Shown: one piece after another, positions 51,800 through 61,505 of the stretch | How positions within the stretch are numbered: the first letter of the stretch is position 1 | How the letters are laid out: each line of letters opens with the position of its first letter | NCBI RefSeq assembly: GCF_037031225.1 | Contig: NZ_JAYEZN010000001.1 | Location: forward strand, 62,001-126,000 | Source: Halorientalis sp. LT38 | GTDB taxonomy: Archaea > Halobacteriota > Halobacteria > Halobacteriales > Haloarculaceae | DNA length: 64,000 nt | Direction of reading: 5' to 3' | Translations under genes and position numbers: made by a program | The notes under the pieces: generated by a model | Databases searched by the model: none | Told to the model about the DNA's origin: nothing | What the model saw: only the letters and a program-made list of their open reading frames with translations

Positions 51800-53453
51800 C
51801 AGATGCACCTCCAGCCAGCGCCTTCAGGTCCAGTTCGCCTTTCTCCAGGGAGTCGGTCAGCTCGGGCAGGATCTCGAAGAGGTCGCCCTCGACGAAGTAG
51901 TCCGAGAAGCCGACGATGTCGGCCTCGGGGTCGGTGTTGATCGCGATGATCGTGTCCGATTCGTCCATCCCGACCTTGTGCTGGACGGCCCCGGAGATGC
52001 CCGCGGCGATGTACACGTCCGGTTCGACCTCCTGGCCGGACTCGCCGATCTGTCGCTCCTCGGCCACGTACTGCTCGACGTGGCCAGCGAACTGGTAGGA
52101 GGCCGTGATGACCCCCCGGGAGAGTCCGAGGTCCGCTTCCTCGAACTGGTCGACCAGATCCAGGCCCAGTTCGATCCCCTCGGTCGGCCGGTCGCCGATA
52201 CCACGGCCCAGCGCGACGATCACGTCGTTCCCGGTGAGATCGACGCCGCCCTCGAGCTGGTCGTGGTCGGTGACCTCGACCTGGAACCAGTCCTCGTCGA
52301 GGGGCATCTCGTGTTCGATCACCTCTCCCTCCCGTTCGGGGTCGGGATCGGGCACGTCGAAACTGCCGGGAATCACCGACGCCCCCTGCGGGTGGAACTC
52401 CCGGCCGGGCTTGTCCAGACAGAGGATCGTCGAGTACTCGAACCCGGAGAAGTCCGGGCGCTTCATGTGGAGCACCCGCTGGAACTCGACCGTCTCGCCG
52501 GGTTTGCCGGTCTTCGCCGGGTTCGAGATGTTGGCGGCCTCGATGAACAGGTCCGAACAGTCAGAGGCCAGCCCCGAGTCGAATTCGGCCTGGGCCAGCG
52601 CCGAGAGGTCCCGGCCGTTGTTGGTCGCCGGGAAGACCGTGTAGCGCGGTTCGTCGTACTCGCGCCAGTCGTCCTCGGCCCTGTCCTCGCGGCCGAACGG
52701 GTGGCCGCCGTTGCGCGCCATGTCACAGAATATCTCCGTGTAGGGCGTGTGTCGGAACCTGGTCAGGCGCTCGTCTTCGTGGTAGAGCACCCGATCGGCG
52801 CCGTACGTAATGCACTCCTCGGCCAGGTCGCCGACGCCGTCGCCGATCAGGACCGCGATGACTGACTCCGATTCGTCGTACTGCTCGTTGTACCCGTCGA
52901 CGAGTTCACGGGCCTTCCCGAGCATCTCCTTCGAGACGTCGATCAACTGCCCCTGCTGGGTCTCGCAGTAGACCCACATGTCCCGATAGTCGCCGCCTTC
53001 GAGCGCGCGGACGTGCTTCTTGTCCGCCGTCGGGTGGTCGAGTTCCGGGTACTTCTCCTCGGGGTCCTCGATCACCACTTCCTCGCTCTCGCCGTCGTCG
53101 CTCCCCTGCAAGTCGTCGATGCGACCCTCGATCTGGCTCTTTGCCGTCTTGCGGTCCTGGCCCGCTTCCTCGCGTTCCAGCAGGTCCTCGAGGACCTCGA
53201 CGTCCTCGATGTCCCGGACCATGTTCGCCACGTCGGCGACGGTCATGTCGTCGAGGTCGGCGTCGCTCGGATCGACGTCCTCGTCGTCTCCCTCGACCTT
53301 CTCGAGGCGGTCCTCGATGAGCGTCTTCACTGGCGCGCGGTCCTCGCCGTCCTCCTCGGCCTCGAGCATCGCGCGCAGTTCGTCGGCGTCGTCGACGTCT
53401 TTGATCTTCGGTCCCAGGTCGGCGATGTCGTGTTCGGTCGGATCGATCTCCAT
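51792..53453 (-). CDS. fixB: FixB, electron-transfer flavoprotein alpha subunit with N-terminal repeats
   Basis: A 553-residue ETF alpha subunit. Residues 155 to 553 are the normal FixB, with MWVYCETQQGQLIDVSKEML, SRGVITASYQFAGHV-type FAD loop and VYIAAGISGAVQHKVGMDESDTIIAINTDPEA in parts. The first 120 residues contain two acidic helical repeats, 9-54 and 71-116, that are not part of the usual ETF. With FixA it binds two FADs and bifurcates NADH electrons to ferredoxin and quinone. It starts 2 bp after fixA. Confidence 0.9.
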   Translation of the reverse strand: MEIDPTEHDIADLGPKIKDVDDADELRAMLEAEEDGEDRAPVKTLIEDRLEKVEGDDEDVDPSDADLDDMTVADVANMVRDIEDVEVLEDLLEREEAGQDRKTAKSQIEGRIDDLQGSDDGESEEVVIEDPEEKYPELDHPTADKKHVRALEGGDYRDMWVYCETQQGQLIDVSKEMLGKARELVDGYNEQYDESESVIAVLIGDGVGDLAEECITYGADRVLYHEDERLTRFRHTPYTEIFCDMARNGGHPFGREDRAEDDWREYDEPRYTVFPATNNGRDLSALAQAEFDSGLASDCSDLFIEAANISNPAKTGKPGETVEFQRVLHMKRPDFSGFEYSTILCLDKPGREFHPQGASVIPGSFDVPDPDPEREGEVIEHEMPLDEDWFQVEVTDHDQLEGGVDLTGNDVIVALGRGIGDRPTEGIELGLDLVDQFEEADLGLSRGVITASYQFAGHVEQYVAEERQIGESGQEVEPDVYIAAGISGAVQHKVGMDESDTIIAINTDPEADIVGFSDYFVEGDLFEILPELTDSLEKGELDLKALAGGASDD

Positions 53454-53455
53454 GG

Positions 53456-54316
53456 TCAGTCGGCCTCCGCGTAGGGCTGCAGTTCCTCGAACAGCGATTC
53501 CATCCCCTCCTCGTCACCGGGTTCGATCACCGTGGCCTCCCGCTCGGAGGGCGCCTTCGGGATCGGGTCGACCCCGGAGACGATGGTGGGCGAGCCGTCC
53601 AGGCCGATGAAGTCCGGGTCGAGGTTCAGCGCCTCCTGGTTCCAGACCGTGACGTCCTCGTCCAGATCCAGCGCCTCGGCGCGCTGCTCGGTCTCCGCGC
53701 GGAGGTCCTTGTGCCGGAGCCGGTGATCGGCCTTCCGGTAGGTCGGCTCGAACTCCGGGTCCGCGACGACGAAGCAGGGCAGGGGCGCCTCGACCGTCTC
53801 GATCTCCTCGACGTCGCCCTCGACGAGCCGTTTGGCCCGCAGGGTTCCCTCCTCCTCGTCGATGTCGAGCGCGACGACGTGAGTGACGATGGGCCAGTCC
53901 TGACACCAGCAGGTCTGGGGTCCGGTGTGGCCCGTCTCCCCGTCCGCGGTCTTGAACCCCGCGAACACGACGTCTGGTTCCTCGTCGAGGTGGTCGATCC
54001 CCGTCGAGAGGGTGATCGAGGTGGCCCAGGTGTCGGCCGCCCCCATCTCGCGGTCCGAGAGGAGGTAGAGGTCGTCGGCGTAGACGTCACGCATGCCCTC
54101 TTCGAGGACCTCCTTGTAGCCCGGCGGGCCCATGCTCATCAGCGAGACGGTGCCGCCGTGACGGACCTTCGTCTGGAGGGCCGCCTCCAGCGCGTGCTTG
54201 TCGTTGGGGTTCATCACCGTCGGTGTCTTCCCGCGCTCGAGGTGTCCGTCCTCGTCGAACGACACCTGTCCTTCCCGGAAGTCCGGGACGCCTTTCGTGA
54301 GTACTAGTGTGTGCAT
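53456..54316 (-). CDS. fixA: FixA, electron-transfer flavoprotein beta subunit
   Basis: A 286-residue ETF beta subunit (MHTLVLTKGVPDFREG start, TPTVMNPNDKHALEAALQ, SDREMGAADTWATSITL, and FAGFKTADGETGHTGPQ, the region that binds AMP or bifurcating FAD). It heterodimerises with FixB. An AT-rich CCAAAATAG about 50 bp upstream may be the promoter. First gene of fixA-fixB-fixC/X, perhaps followed by the gene at 49720. Confidence 0.9.
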   Translation of the reverse strand: MHTLVLTKGVPDFREGQVSFDEDGHLERGKTPTVMNPNDKHALEAALQTKVRHGGTVSLMSMGPPGYKEVLEEGMRDVYADDLYLLSDREMGAADTWATSITLSTGIDHLDEEPDVVFAGFKTADGETGHTGPQTCWCQDWPIVTHVVALDIDEEEGTLRAKRLVEGDVEEIETVEAPLPCFVVADPEFEPTYRKADHRLRHKDLRAETEQRAEALDLDEDVTVWNQEALNLDPDFIGLDGSPTIVSGVDPIPKAPSEREATVIEPGDEEGMESLFEELQPYAEAD

Positions 54317-54456
54317 AGATATCGCGCCTGTTGGGTGAACATCTCTACCACTGTCTTCCTGCTATTTTGGTATTGTGCTTTTTCCGGCCCATTGAGAACC
54401 GTAGAAGGGTGTATCAGTCGCTCTCCGGGGGGAAAACGAGGCGGCAGGGTGTCCGT

Positions 54457-54792
<336 letters not shown>

Positions 54793-54858
54793 CTAATGGC
54801 TAGCTTCGCGGGCAAGTACTTAAAGGTTAGACCGAACGCCACGTGGCGGGTCCAGCGA

Positions 54859-55560
54859 TCAGCGCAGACCCGCGATCTGCTGGCGCTTGTACGCGTAGTA
54901 CCCGAGGACGAGCACCTGAATCGGAAGCAGGGCGGTGCCGATCAGCGTGGCGAACCACATCCCGAGGAGGTAGTTTGCGGGGTTGAGTTTGCCGGATTGC
55001 TCTCTGGCCGCCTTCTCGTGGAGGAATCGCGCGTCCATGTAGATCGTCGCAGCGACCGGCCCCGAGAGCACGATCGCCGCGGGGAAGCCGACTGCCATCC
55101 CGATCCCGACACCGTCCACGAGACCGACGAGCGAGAGGACGGCGCTGATCCCACCGAGGATCACCGTCGCGTACCACCAGACGGATTCGTGCGTTTTCCG
55201 CGGCAGATACTTGTAGCGACGCCAGAGGTAGTTGTACCCGACCAGCGGGATCAAGAGCCCGCCGATGGCGTACAGCACGGGTGAGGGAACCCACTCGATC
55301 CCCGTCTCCCCGAGGCTACTCGCGTCCATGTACAGGCTCACCGCCAGGACGACCCCCAACGCCACCCCGAGGACGGGCAGTCCGACGAGGAGCACGCCCA
55401 TGATGCCGGCCATGCCACCGAGGACGCTATTTCCGTCCCCAGCGATGGCCACCCCGTAGACGATTCCGGCGAGCGCCATGAGACTGAACCCGACCGGCCA
55501 GCCGACGAGTGCCACGTCCAGCCACCGATCCCACTTCGTTCCGACGTCTCGCGTCGACAT
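54859..55560 (-). CDS. Hypothetical membrane protein
   Basis: A 233-residue protein with about six membrane helices (starting around residue 20). A YLWRRYKYLPRKTHES loop between helices is basic and is followed by VWWYATVILGG. The last 15 residues form a basic tail with YAYKRQQI. No family is recognised. It has a strong own TATA box and is not obviously linked to its neighbours. Confidence 0.6.
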   Translation of the reverse strand: MSTRDVGTKWDRWLDVALVGWPVGFSLMALAGIVYGVAIAGDGNSVLGGMAGIMGVLLVGLPVLGVALGVVLAVSLYMDASSLGETGIEWVPSPVLYAIGGLLIPLVGYNYLWRRYKYLPRKTHESVWWYATVILGGISAVLSLVGLVDGVGIGMAVGFPAAIVLSGPVAATIYMDARFLHEKAAREQSGKLNPANYLLGMWFATLIGTALLPIQVLVLGYYAYKRQQIAGLR

Positions 55561-55590
55561 GTGTCTAGTTGAAAGATTGACCTGTGTTAC

Positions 55591-55600
55591 GTTATAAATA
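55591..55600 (-). promoter_or_regulatory. TATA-like box of the membrane protein at 54859
   Basis: TATTTATAAC on the minus strand is 31-40 bp before ATG 55560. Confidence 0.55.
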
Positions 55601-55672
55601 TACGGATCGAAACGAATGGTGAGCGAGATCGGGACCGGCTTCCGAGGGCGATCCGGCGGACTCGCTCGCCGC

Positions 55673-57388
55673 TCAGGGATGGGCGTAGTACGCGACGCTG
55701 TCCTCTGCTGAGACGCTATCGATCCGTGCGAATCCGATCCGCACGAACTGGACCGTCTCGCCGGCGTCGTAGTCCACGATACCGGGTTCGGCCCGGCCGG
55801 ACACGTCGCCGTCCATCGTCCGGAGGGTAAGGGGGACGCTCTCGTCGGCCGGCACCCAGTGGATCACGGGCACGTCGCCCTCGCGGACCACGTCGATGTC
55901 CTCGTCGGTGTGGTGGAGGGTTCCGTCGTCGAGACGAACCGGGCCGAAGCCCTTCAGCCAGACGCGCTCGCCCTCGGCCGGAACGTCTTCCGGTTCCAGC
56001 AGGACGGCCTCGCCCACCGGAATGTCGCGCTCGCCCCGGTCGTCGTGTTCGGGGTGGACCGGCGGGTGCGCGGCGTCGGGGCCGCCCTCGACCGGGAAGC
56101 GCTCGCCGTCGCGTACGAGGAAGGCCCGGTCGGTCTCGTCGTCGATCAGTTCGCGGTTTTTCGCGTAGACCGAAGACATCGCCAGGTCGACGTTGGAGGT
56201 CGAGGTGCCGAGTTCGATCATCGCGTCGACGATGGCCTGCCCGCGGATGCCCCGCCGCCGGAGACTGGCGAGCGTCGGCGCGCGCGGGTCGTCCCAGCCG
56301 TCGAGTTCGCCCGCCTCGATCTGCTCCTTGATCGTCGACGTGCTCATCGACACGTCGTAGGCGTCGACCTGGACGTGGCCCCAGTGGATCACTTCGGGAT
56401 AGTCCCAGTCGAAGTAGTCGTAGACGAACCGCTGGCGCTTGGCCGAGTCCTGCAGGTCGATCCCGCGGATTATGTGGGAAATTCCGGTGAGGTGGTCGTC
56501 GATCCCGCTCTGGAAGTCCAGCATCGGCCAGCAGCGGTACTCGCTGGCCTCCTCACGTGGATGCGGCGTGTCGATCATCCGGAAGGCCACCCAGTCCCTG
56601 AGCGCGGGATTCTTGTGTTCGATGTCGGTCTTCACCCGCAGGACCTTCTCGCCCGCCGCGTACTCGCCGTCGATCATGGCCTCGAACTCCTCGAGCGAGG
56701 CCTCGGGGCCTTTCTCGCGGTGGGGACAGGCCTCGCCGGAGTTCTTCATGTCGGAGAACTCGCCCTGTGGACAGGAGCAGGTGTAGGCCCCACCCAGGTC
56801 GATCAGTTCGCGGGCGTGGTCGTAGTAGGTCTCGAGGCGGTCGCTGGCGAGGATGACGTCGTCGGGTTCGAAGCCGAGGTAGTCGATGGCGTCGAGGATC
56901 TCGTCGTAGGCGTCGAGGTCCGGGCGCTTGGTCTCGGGGTCGGTGTCGTCGAACCGGACGAGGAAGGATCCGTCGTACCGATCCTTGTAGGTGCCTATGA
57001 CCGACGGCATCCGGGCGTGACCGAGGTGCCACGGGCCGTTCGGGTTCGGGGCGGCGCGCAGTCGGATCTCGTCGTAGTCGTCGGCGTTCGGTAGATCCGG
57101 GAGGTCGTGTTCGTCTTCCTCGTCATCGGCGTCGAGTTCCGCCACGAGGTCGGGATCGAGTTCTTCGAGGCGGTCCCGGCGCTCGTCGGTCGACATCCCT
57201 CCGATCTTGCCGACCACGGGGCCGATCAACTCGGGGATCTCGTCGCCGTGTTCGCGGAACTCGGGGTTTTCCCCCATGAGCGGCCCCATGATCGCACCGA
57301 CCTGCGGATCGCTGTCGTGTTTGAGCGCGTTGAAGAGGGCGTTTTTCTCGGCCTCCTCTTTCACTCGCTCGCGTACCTCGTCGTCCAT
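55673..57388 (-). CDS. gltX: Glutamyl-tRNA synthetase
   Basis: A 571-residue archaeal-type GluRS, which in archaea charges both tRNA-Glu and tRNA-Gln with Glu. The class I HIGH motif is HLGH at 121-124 in PNPNGPWHLGHAR; the KMSKS-equivalent is SMSTSTIK. An N-terminal helical domain and a C-terminal beta-barrel domain are as in the archaeal/eukaryotic type. ATG 57388 matches the usual start; the frame continues to 58720 without homology. Confidence 0.95.
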   Translation of the reverse strand: MDDEVRERVKEEAEKNALFNALKHDSDPQVGAIMGPLMGENPEFREHGDEIPELIGPVVGKIGGMSTDERRDRLEELDPDLVAELDADDEEDEHDLPDLPNADDYDEIRLRAAPNPNGPWHLGHARMPSVIGTYKDRYDGSFLVRFDDTDPETKRPDLDAYDEILDAIDYLGFEPDDVILASDRLETYYDHARELIDLGGAYTCSCPQGEFSDMKNSGEACPHREKGPEASLEEFEAMIDGEYAAGEKVLRVKTDIEHKNPALRDWVAFRMIDTPHPREEASEYRCWPMLDFQSGIDDHLTGISHIIRGIDLQDSAKRQRFVYDYFDWDYPEVIHWGHVQVDAYDVSMSTSTIKEQIEAGELDGWDDPRAPTLASLRRRGIRGQAIVDAMIELGTSTSNVDLAMSSVYAKNRELIDDETDRAFLVRDGERFPVEGGPDAAHPPVHPEHDDRGERDIPVGEAVLLEPEDVPAEGERVWLKGFGPVRLDDGTLHHTDEDIDVVREGDVPVIHWVPADESVPLTLRTMDGDVSGRAEPGIVDYDAGETVQFVRIGFARIDSVSAEDSVAYYAHP

Positions 57389-57450
57389 TTGCTCCAGATT
57401 CGGGCGGCGCCCCTCAAAACTCCGCCGTTCCGAACCGACTCCGCCCGGCC

Positions 57451-58176
57451 TCAGAGCTCGATCCGCTCGCCGTCCGCCGGGATCGTGACGTCGTCGACCG
57501 CCGCCGCCAGATCCTCGCGGGTCGCCAGACAGTGGTTGATCGCGTCCATGTGGTCGGCGATCACCGGCACGTCGTCGTCGACGTGCGCCCGAACCTCGCC
57601 GACCTCCTCGGGTGTCATCGTGATCGGCTCCCCCTCGACGAACTGGGCCGCCCCGGCGTTCACGACCACCGCGTCCGGGTCGTGCGCGTCGATCGTCTCC
57701 GGGACCGCATCGTACCAGACCGTGTCGCCCGCCAGGTAGAGGGTCTCCTCCCCTGCGAGCACGAACCCCGACACCGGAGCCATCTGCTCGGCCAGGTCGC
57801 CGTGGCCGTGTCGGGCCGGCGTCCGGACGAGTTCGATACCTTCGAAGGAGATCGAATCCTCGACCGGTCGGACGTCCTCGAACCCGTCGTTCTCGAACGC
57901 GTCGGCCTCGACCGGCTGGCAGAGGATCGGGACGTCGGCGGGCAACTGTTCGGCCGCGGCGTCGTCGAAGTGGTCCCGATGCCGATGGGTGACGAGGACG
58001 GCGTCGTAATCGAGGTCGACCTCGGGGAGCGCCACGAGGGGGTTCTCGCGATCGTTGGGCGAGTTCGGGATCGGCGGGATCTCGCCGGGGCTGCTCAACA
58101 TCGGATCGACGAGGAGCGTCGTCCCGTCCAGTTCGACGAGCAGCGTCGCGTGTCGCAGGAGTCGGATCGAAGCCAT
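57451..58176 (-). CDS. Metallo-beta-lactamase fold metal-dependent hydrolase
   Basis: A 241-residue protein of the UlaG/UPF0173-like group (RLLRHATLLVELDGTTLLVDPML start). The metal motif is VTHRHRDHFD. Further ligands are in TPARHGHG and LAGDT, and near the end DHMDAINH. Substrate unknown; the group includes L-ascorbate-6-phosphate lactonase and general phosphodiesterases. A single gene between gltX and a small membrane gene. Confidence 0.85.
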   Translation of the reverse strand: MASIRLLRHATLLVELDGTTLLVDPMLSSPGEIPPIPNSPNDRENPLVALPEVDLDYDAVLVTHRHRDHFDDAAAEQLPADVPILCQPVEADAFENDGFEDVRPVEDSISFEGIELVRTPARHGHGDLAEQMAPVSGFVLAGEETLYLAGDTVWYDAVPETIDAHDPDAVVVNAGAAQFVEGEPITMTPEEVGEVRAHVDDDVPVIADHMDAINHCLATREDLAAAVDDVTIPADGERIEL

Positions 58177-58218
58177 ACGTCTCCGCAGTGGCGAAGCGGT
58201 ATAATTCCGCCGACGGTT

Positions 58219-58743
58219 TCACAGGTAATCCCGCAGGACGGCGCCGAACCCGGCCGCGCCGACGCAGAACGACAGCAGCCAGCCGATGCCGGAGAGCGCC
58301 AACGCCCCGTTGAGCGCGCCCGCTACCAGCAGCGGCCGGAGCCACCCGTCCTCCGAATCGACGAGTCGCTCGGCGATGGCCAGGAAGGCGATGGCCGAGC
58401 CGACCGCCCAGATGGCCATGGTCGCCAGCAGGAACGGGATCGCGACGAAGATGCCGATGATCGTGATCACCAGGACGATGGTCACCAGGACGACGAAGAC
58501 CAGGCAGGTGAACCCGTAGAGAAAGGAGCCGAGCGGTTCGGCGCGGATACGCTCCATCTTCGACTCCGTGAACGCCGGGGCCAGCGCCACCATGATCGCG
58601 CCCACGGCGACCGTCAGCAGGAAGCTCCCGACAGCGCTCGAGAGGAGTCCGACCGCCGGATCGAGGTCGACGTCCACCGAGACCGCGTTCGTCAGGTCTC
58701 CCAGTTGCAAGAGCAGCCACGACGCCGTCGCGACGAGATTCAT
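58219..58743 (-). CDS. Hypothetical membrane protein
   Basis: A 174-residue protein with four hydrophobic helices. There is a KMERIRAEPLGSFLYGFTCL segment before helix 2 and GALNGALALSGIGWLLSF near the C-terminus. Such layouts with a basic stretch then paired helices recall bactofilin-associated membrane proteins, but the similarity is too weak to call. Function unknown. Confidence 0.6.
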   Translation of the reverse strand: MNLVATASWLLLQLGDLTNAVSVDVDLDPAVGLLSSAVGSFLLTVAVGAIMVALAPAFTESKMERIRAEPLGSFLYGFTCLVFVVLVTIVLVITIIGIFVAIPFLLATMAIWAVGSAIAFLAIAERLVDSEDGWLRPLLVAGALNGALALSGIGWLLSFCVGAAGFGAVLRDYL

Positions 58744-58797
58744 CGTACGTCTATCGTGTCGCGCCCGAAAGAAAAGCTGTCGCCGGGGCGTCGGCGC

Positions 58798-59841
58798 TCA
58801 GTACTCCCGCTGGATCAGGTAATCGGCGATCCCGCCCAGCAGGTCGCGGCTGGGGTTGTCGGGCAGCACTTCGAGGTTGGCCTTCCCGCTGTCGATGAGG
58901 CCGTGTGCGGTCTCGCGGGCGTACTCGATGCTGCCCGCGGCCCGCAACTGTTCGACGGCGGCCTCGATCTCCCGCTCGTCGACGGTCTCGACGCTGTTTG
59001 CGTCCACGAGGCCGTCCACGTCGACGCCGTTCTCGCGGGCGTGCAGCGTGACGAGGGTCTTCTTGTTCTCGACTAGGTCGCTCCCGCGCTGCTTGCCGAG
59101 TTTCTCGCTCGGCGTCGTCAGGTCCAGCAGGTCGTCCTGGATCTGGAACGCGCGGCCGATGTCCAGCCCGTAGCCGTAGAGGGCGTCGACGGCGTCGTCG
59201 TCACCCAAAAGCATCGCCGGGACGCTGGCGGCCGCGGCGTACAGCACCGCGGTCTTGAGTTCGACCATGTCAAGGTACTCGTCGGGTTCGACGGCGTTCC
59301 TGGACTCGAAGTCGATGTCGAAGGCCTGGCCCTCGCAGATCTTGGTACAGGTCGTCGCCAGTTCGGACAGCGCGCGGACGGATCGCTCGTCGGGCGCGCC
59401 CGTCTCCAGCATGACCTCGAAGGCCTTCGAGTAGAGCGTGTCGCCGGCCAGGATCGCGGTTTCGAGATCGTACTCGCGGTGGACGGCCGGCACGCCGCGA
59501 CGCATGTCGTCGTCGTCCATGATGTCGTCGTGGATCAGGGTGAACGACTGGATGATCTCGATGCTGACCGCGGCCGACATCACGTCGACGGGGCCGTCGG
59601 GGGCGGGGAACGCCTGGTAGTCCTCGGCCAGGGGTTCCGCGTCGGCGATGGCTTCGGCCGCGAGCAGGAGGATCGTCGGGCGCAGGCGCTTGCCGCCCGC
59701 GTCCAGCAGGTAGCGCGAGGCCTCGTAGAGGCGCTCGGGGCGGATGATCGGCAGTTGCTCGGGGATGGCGTCGTTGACGCGCTCGCGGCGCGTCGCGATC
59801 GCCTGCTCGACCGCCGCCTGGTCCGCGCGTGGGGTCGTCAT
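58798..59841 (-). CDS. idsA: Geranylgeranyl/farnesyl diphosphate synthase
   Basis: A 347-residue trans-prenyltransferase that makes the C20 (or C25) chains of archaeal lipids. The first Asp-rich motif is DDIMD at 105-109 and the second is [17 protein letters not shown] and LIHDD are also present. The residues before the first motif that set chain length are F and T at 100-101, consistent with a C20 product. The ATG overlaps the rnj TGA by 4 bp; the rnj-idsA order is conserved in euryarchaea. Confidence 0.93.
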   Translation of the reverse strand: MTTPRADQAAVEQAIATRRERVNDAIPEQLPIIRPERLYEASRYLLDAGGKRLRPTILLLAAEAIADAEPLAEDYQAFPAPDGPVDVMSAAVSIEIIQSFTLIHDDIMDDDDMRRGVPAVHREYDLETAILAGDTLYSKAFEVMLETGAPDERSVRALSELATTCTKICEGQAFDIDFESRNAVEPDEYLDMVELKTAVLYAAAASVPAMLLGDDDAVDALYGYGLDIGRAFQIQDDLLDLTTPSEKLGKQRGSDLVENKKTLVTLHARENGVDVDGLVDANSVETVDEREIEAAVEQLRAAGSIEYARETAHGLIDSGKANLEVLPDNPSRDLLGGIADYLIQREY

Positions 59842-61187
59842 TCGTCGACGAGCGTGATCAGGTTCCCGTTACGGGTCACGTGCAGGTCGCGCCCGAGATT
59901 GTAGCCCATGTTCTCCGCCAGGTCCACGTACGGCGCGAACCCTTCGAGCGACTGGTGAGCGGGGATGACGTGCTGGGGCTGGAGCGCGTCCAGCATCTCG
60001 TAGTGGCCCTCCTGCCGGAGGTGGCCCGAGACGTGGATGTCGTCGTAGATCCGGGCGCCCTGCATCCCGAGGAGTTTCTCGGACTGGTAGCGCTGGCCCT
60101 CGTTGGTCGGCTCCGGGATGACCCGTGCCGAGAACAGGACCTTGTCGCCGTCCTCCAGTTCGTACGGCGTCTCGCCGCGGCCCATCCGGGTGAGCATCGC
60201 GCGCGGCTCGCCCTGGTGGCCCGTCACGATCGGCAGGAAGTCTTCCTTGCCCTCGTTCATGATCCGCTTGAAGGTACGATCGACGGATTTCCGGTGGCCG
60301 TACATCCCAAGGTCGTCCGGGAAGTCGACGAAGTCCAGGCGCTCCGCGGTGCCCGAGTACTTCTCCATCGAACGGCCCAGCAGGACCGGCTGGCGGCCGA
60401 TGTCCTCGGCGAACTCCACGAGGGAGGAGACGCGTGCGATGTGGCTCGAGAACGTCGTGGCGACGATGCCGCCGTCGTAGTCCTCGATGCTGTACATCAC
60501 GTCCTTCAGGTGTCGGCGAGCGACGGCCTCGCTCGGGGTGCGGCCCTTGCTGCCGGCGTTGGTACAGTCCTCGATGTAACAGAGGACGCCGCCGTCCTCG
60601 CGAGCGATCTCACGGAAGCGCTTCATGTCGATGGGGTCGCCGATGACCGGCGAGTGGTCCATGCGCTTGTCGAGTCCGTAGACGATCGAGCCCTCCGGCG
60701 TGTGGAGGACGGGGTTGATCGCGTCGATGATCGAGTGGGTGACGTTGACGAACTCGAGTTCGTTTCGCTCGCCGATCTGCATCGTCTCGCCGGCCTCCAT
60801 CTTCTGGAGGTCGTTCTCGACGCCGAACTTCTGCTCGCCCTCGATCTGCTGTTTGACCAGTTCGATCGTGAACGGTGACGCCACGATCGGTGCGTCGTAG
60901 CGGTGGGCCAGTTTCGAGATGGCGCCGATGTGGTCGAGGTGACCGTGGGTCGGCACGATGGCCTTCACGTCGCCCTCGAGGTCGGACATGACCCGGTCGT
61001 CCGGGATGGCGCCCATGTCGATCAGATCGAGACTGTGCATCCGCTCGGTCTCGACGTTGTCGTGGATCAGGACCTTCGAGAGGTTCAGACCCATGTCGAA
61101 GACGACGACGTCGTCGCCCGCCCGGACCGCAGTCATCTGCCGGCCGACTTCCTGGTAGCCGCCGATTGTCGCAATTTCGATTTCCAT
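59838..61187 (-). CDS. rnj: Ribonuclease J
   Basis: A 449-residue archaeal RNase J, a 5'-to-3' exoribonuclease of the beta-CASP metallo-beta-lactamase family. It has HGHLDH (81-86), [11 protein letters not shown], and SGHLRQEGH with [10 protein letters not shown] at the end. ATG 61187 gives the conserved [15 protein letters not shown] start. It overlaps idsA. It has a long leader of about 240 nt with a strong hairpin, unlike most genes of this window. Confidence 0.95.
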   Translation of the reverse strand: MEIEIATIGGYQEVGRQMTAVRAGDDVVVFDMGLNLSKVLIHDNVETERMHSLDLIDMGAIPDDRVMSDLEGDVKAIVPTHGHLDHIGAISKLAHRYDAPIVASPFTIELVKQQIEGEQKFGVENDLQKMEAGETMQIGERNELEFVNVTHSIIDAINPVLHTPEGSIVYGLDKRMDHSPVIGDPIDMKRFREIAREDGGVLCYIEDCTNAGSKGRTPSEAVARRHLKDVMYSIEDYDGGIVATTFSSHIARVSSLVEFAEDIGRQPVLLGRSMEKYSGTAERLDFVDFPDDLGMYGHRKSVDRTFKRIMNEGKEDFLPIVTGHQGEPRAMLTRMGRGETPYELEDGDKVLFSARVIPEPTNEGQRYQSEKLLGMQGARIYDDIHVSGHLRQEGHYEMLDALQPQHVIPAHQSLEGFAPYVDLAENMGYNLGRDLHVTRNGNLITLVDE

Positions 61188-61285
61188 GGTTGTGTCTCCG
61201 AGACGTGCCGCCGCGAACACGGACGACTGCGCCGACCGGCAAACCACGGCCGTTCGAAAGGGTCCGAAAGCTAGCGACTTCCCGT

Positions 61286-61345
61286 ACCGTCGGCGATCCG
61301 TCCGGCGGCGGGCCACGTTCGTGGCCCCCGCCGCGCGCCGACGGT
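61286..61345 (-). promoter_or_regulatory. Large hairpin in the RNase J leader
   Basis: Outer arms 61286-61295 and 61336-61345 pair over 10 bp. Inside, GGGCCAC (61310-61316) pairs with GTGGCCC (61321-61327) around a GTTC loop, with five further G-C pairs after a two-base bulge. The structure lies about 100-160 nt before the rnj ATG. Confidence 0.5.
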
Positions 61346-61452
61346 CGGGAGAGAGTCCCGTTCCGGACACACCGAACCGCTCGATGTGTTGCCGGCCGCC
61401 GCGTCCGTAACAGGGCGGCCGTGCGCTCGGTTACTCGGCCTTTTGACGCCTG

Positions 61453-61463
61453 CTTTTAAAACT
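61453..61463 (-). promoter_or_regulatory. TATA-like box of rnj-idsA
   Basis: AGTTTTAAAAG on the minus strand predicts a start near 61430 and so a leader of about 240 nt. The gap 61188-61505 holds only this box and the hairpin; no gene is seen in it. Confidence 0.45.
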
Positions 61464-61505
61464 GTTGGGTTTGGCCCACAGAAATTGTCGGAACTCCCGG
61501 CGCGC

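Noticed and set aside
50171-51940. A 589-codon plus-strand frame over fixC
   Set aside because: It has no family pattern and mirrors the codons of fixC; a typical high-GC antisense frame.
57389-58720. Extension of the gltX frame upstream by 444 codons
   Set aside because: Homology starts at ATG 57388; the extension overlaps two other well-supported genes in another frame.
57532-59076. A 514-codon plus-strand frame
   Set aside because: Antisense to three genes with good family matches; its composition is Arg/Asp-rich without a fold pattern.
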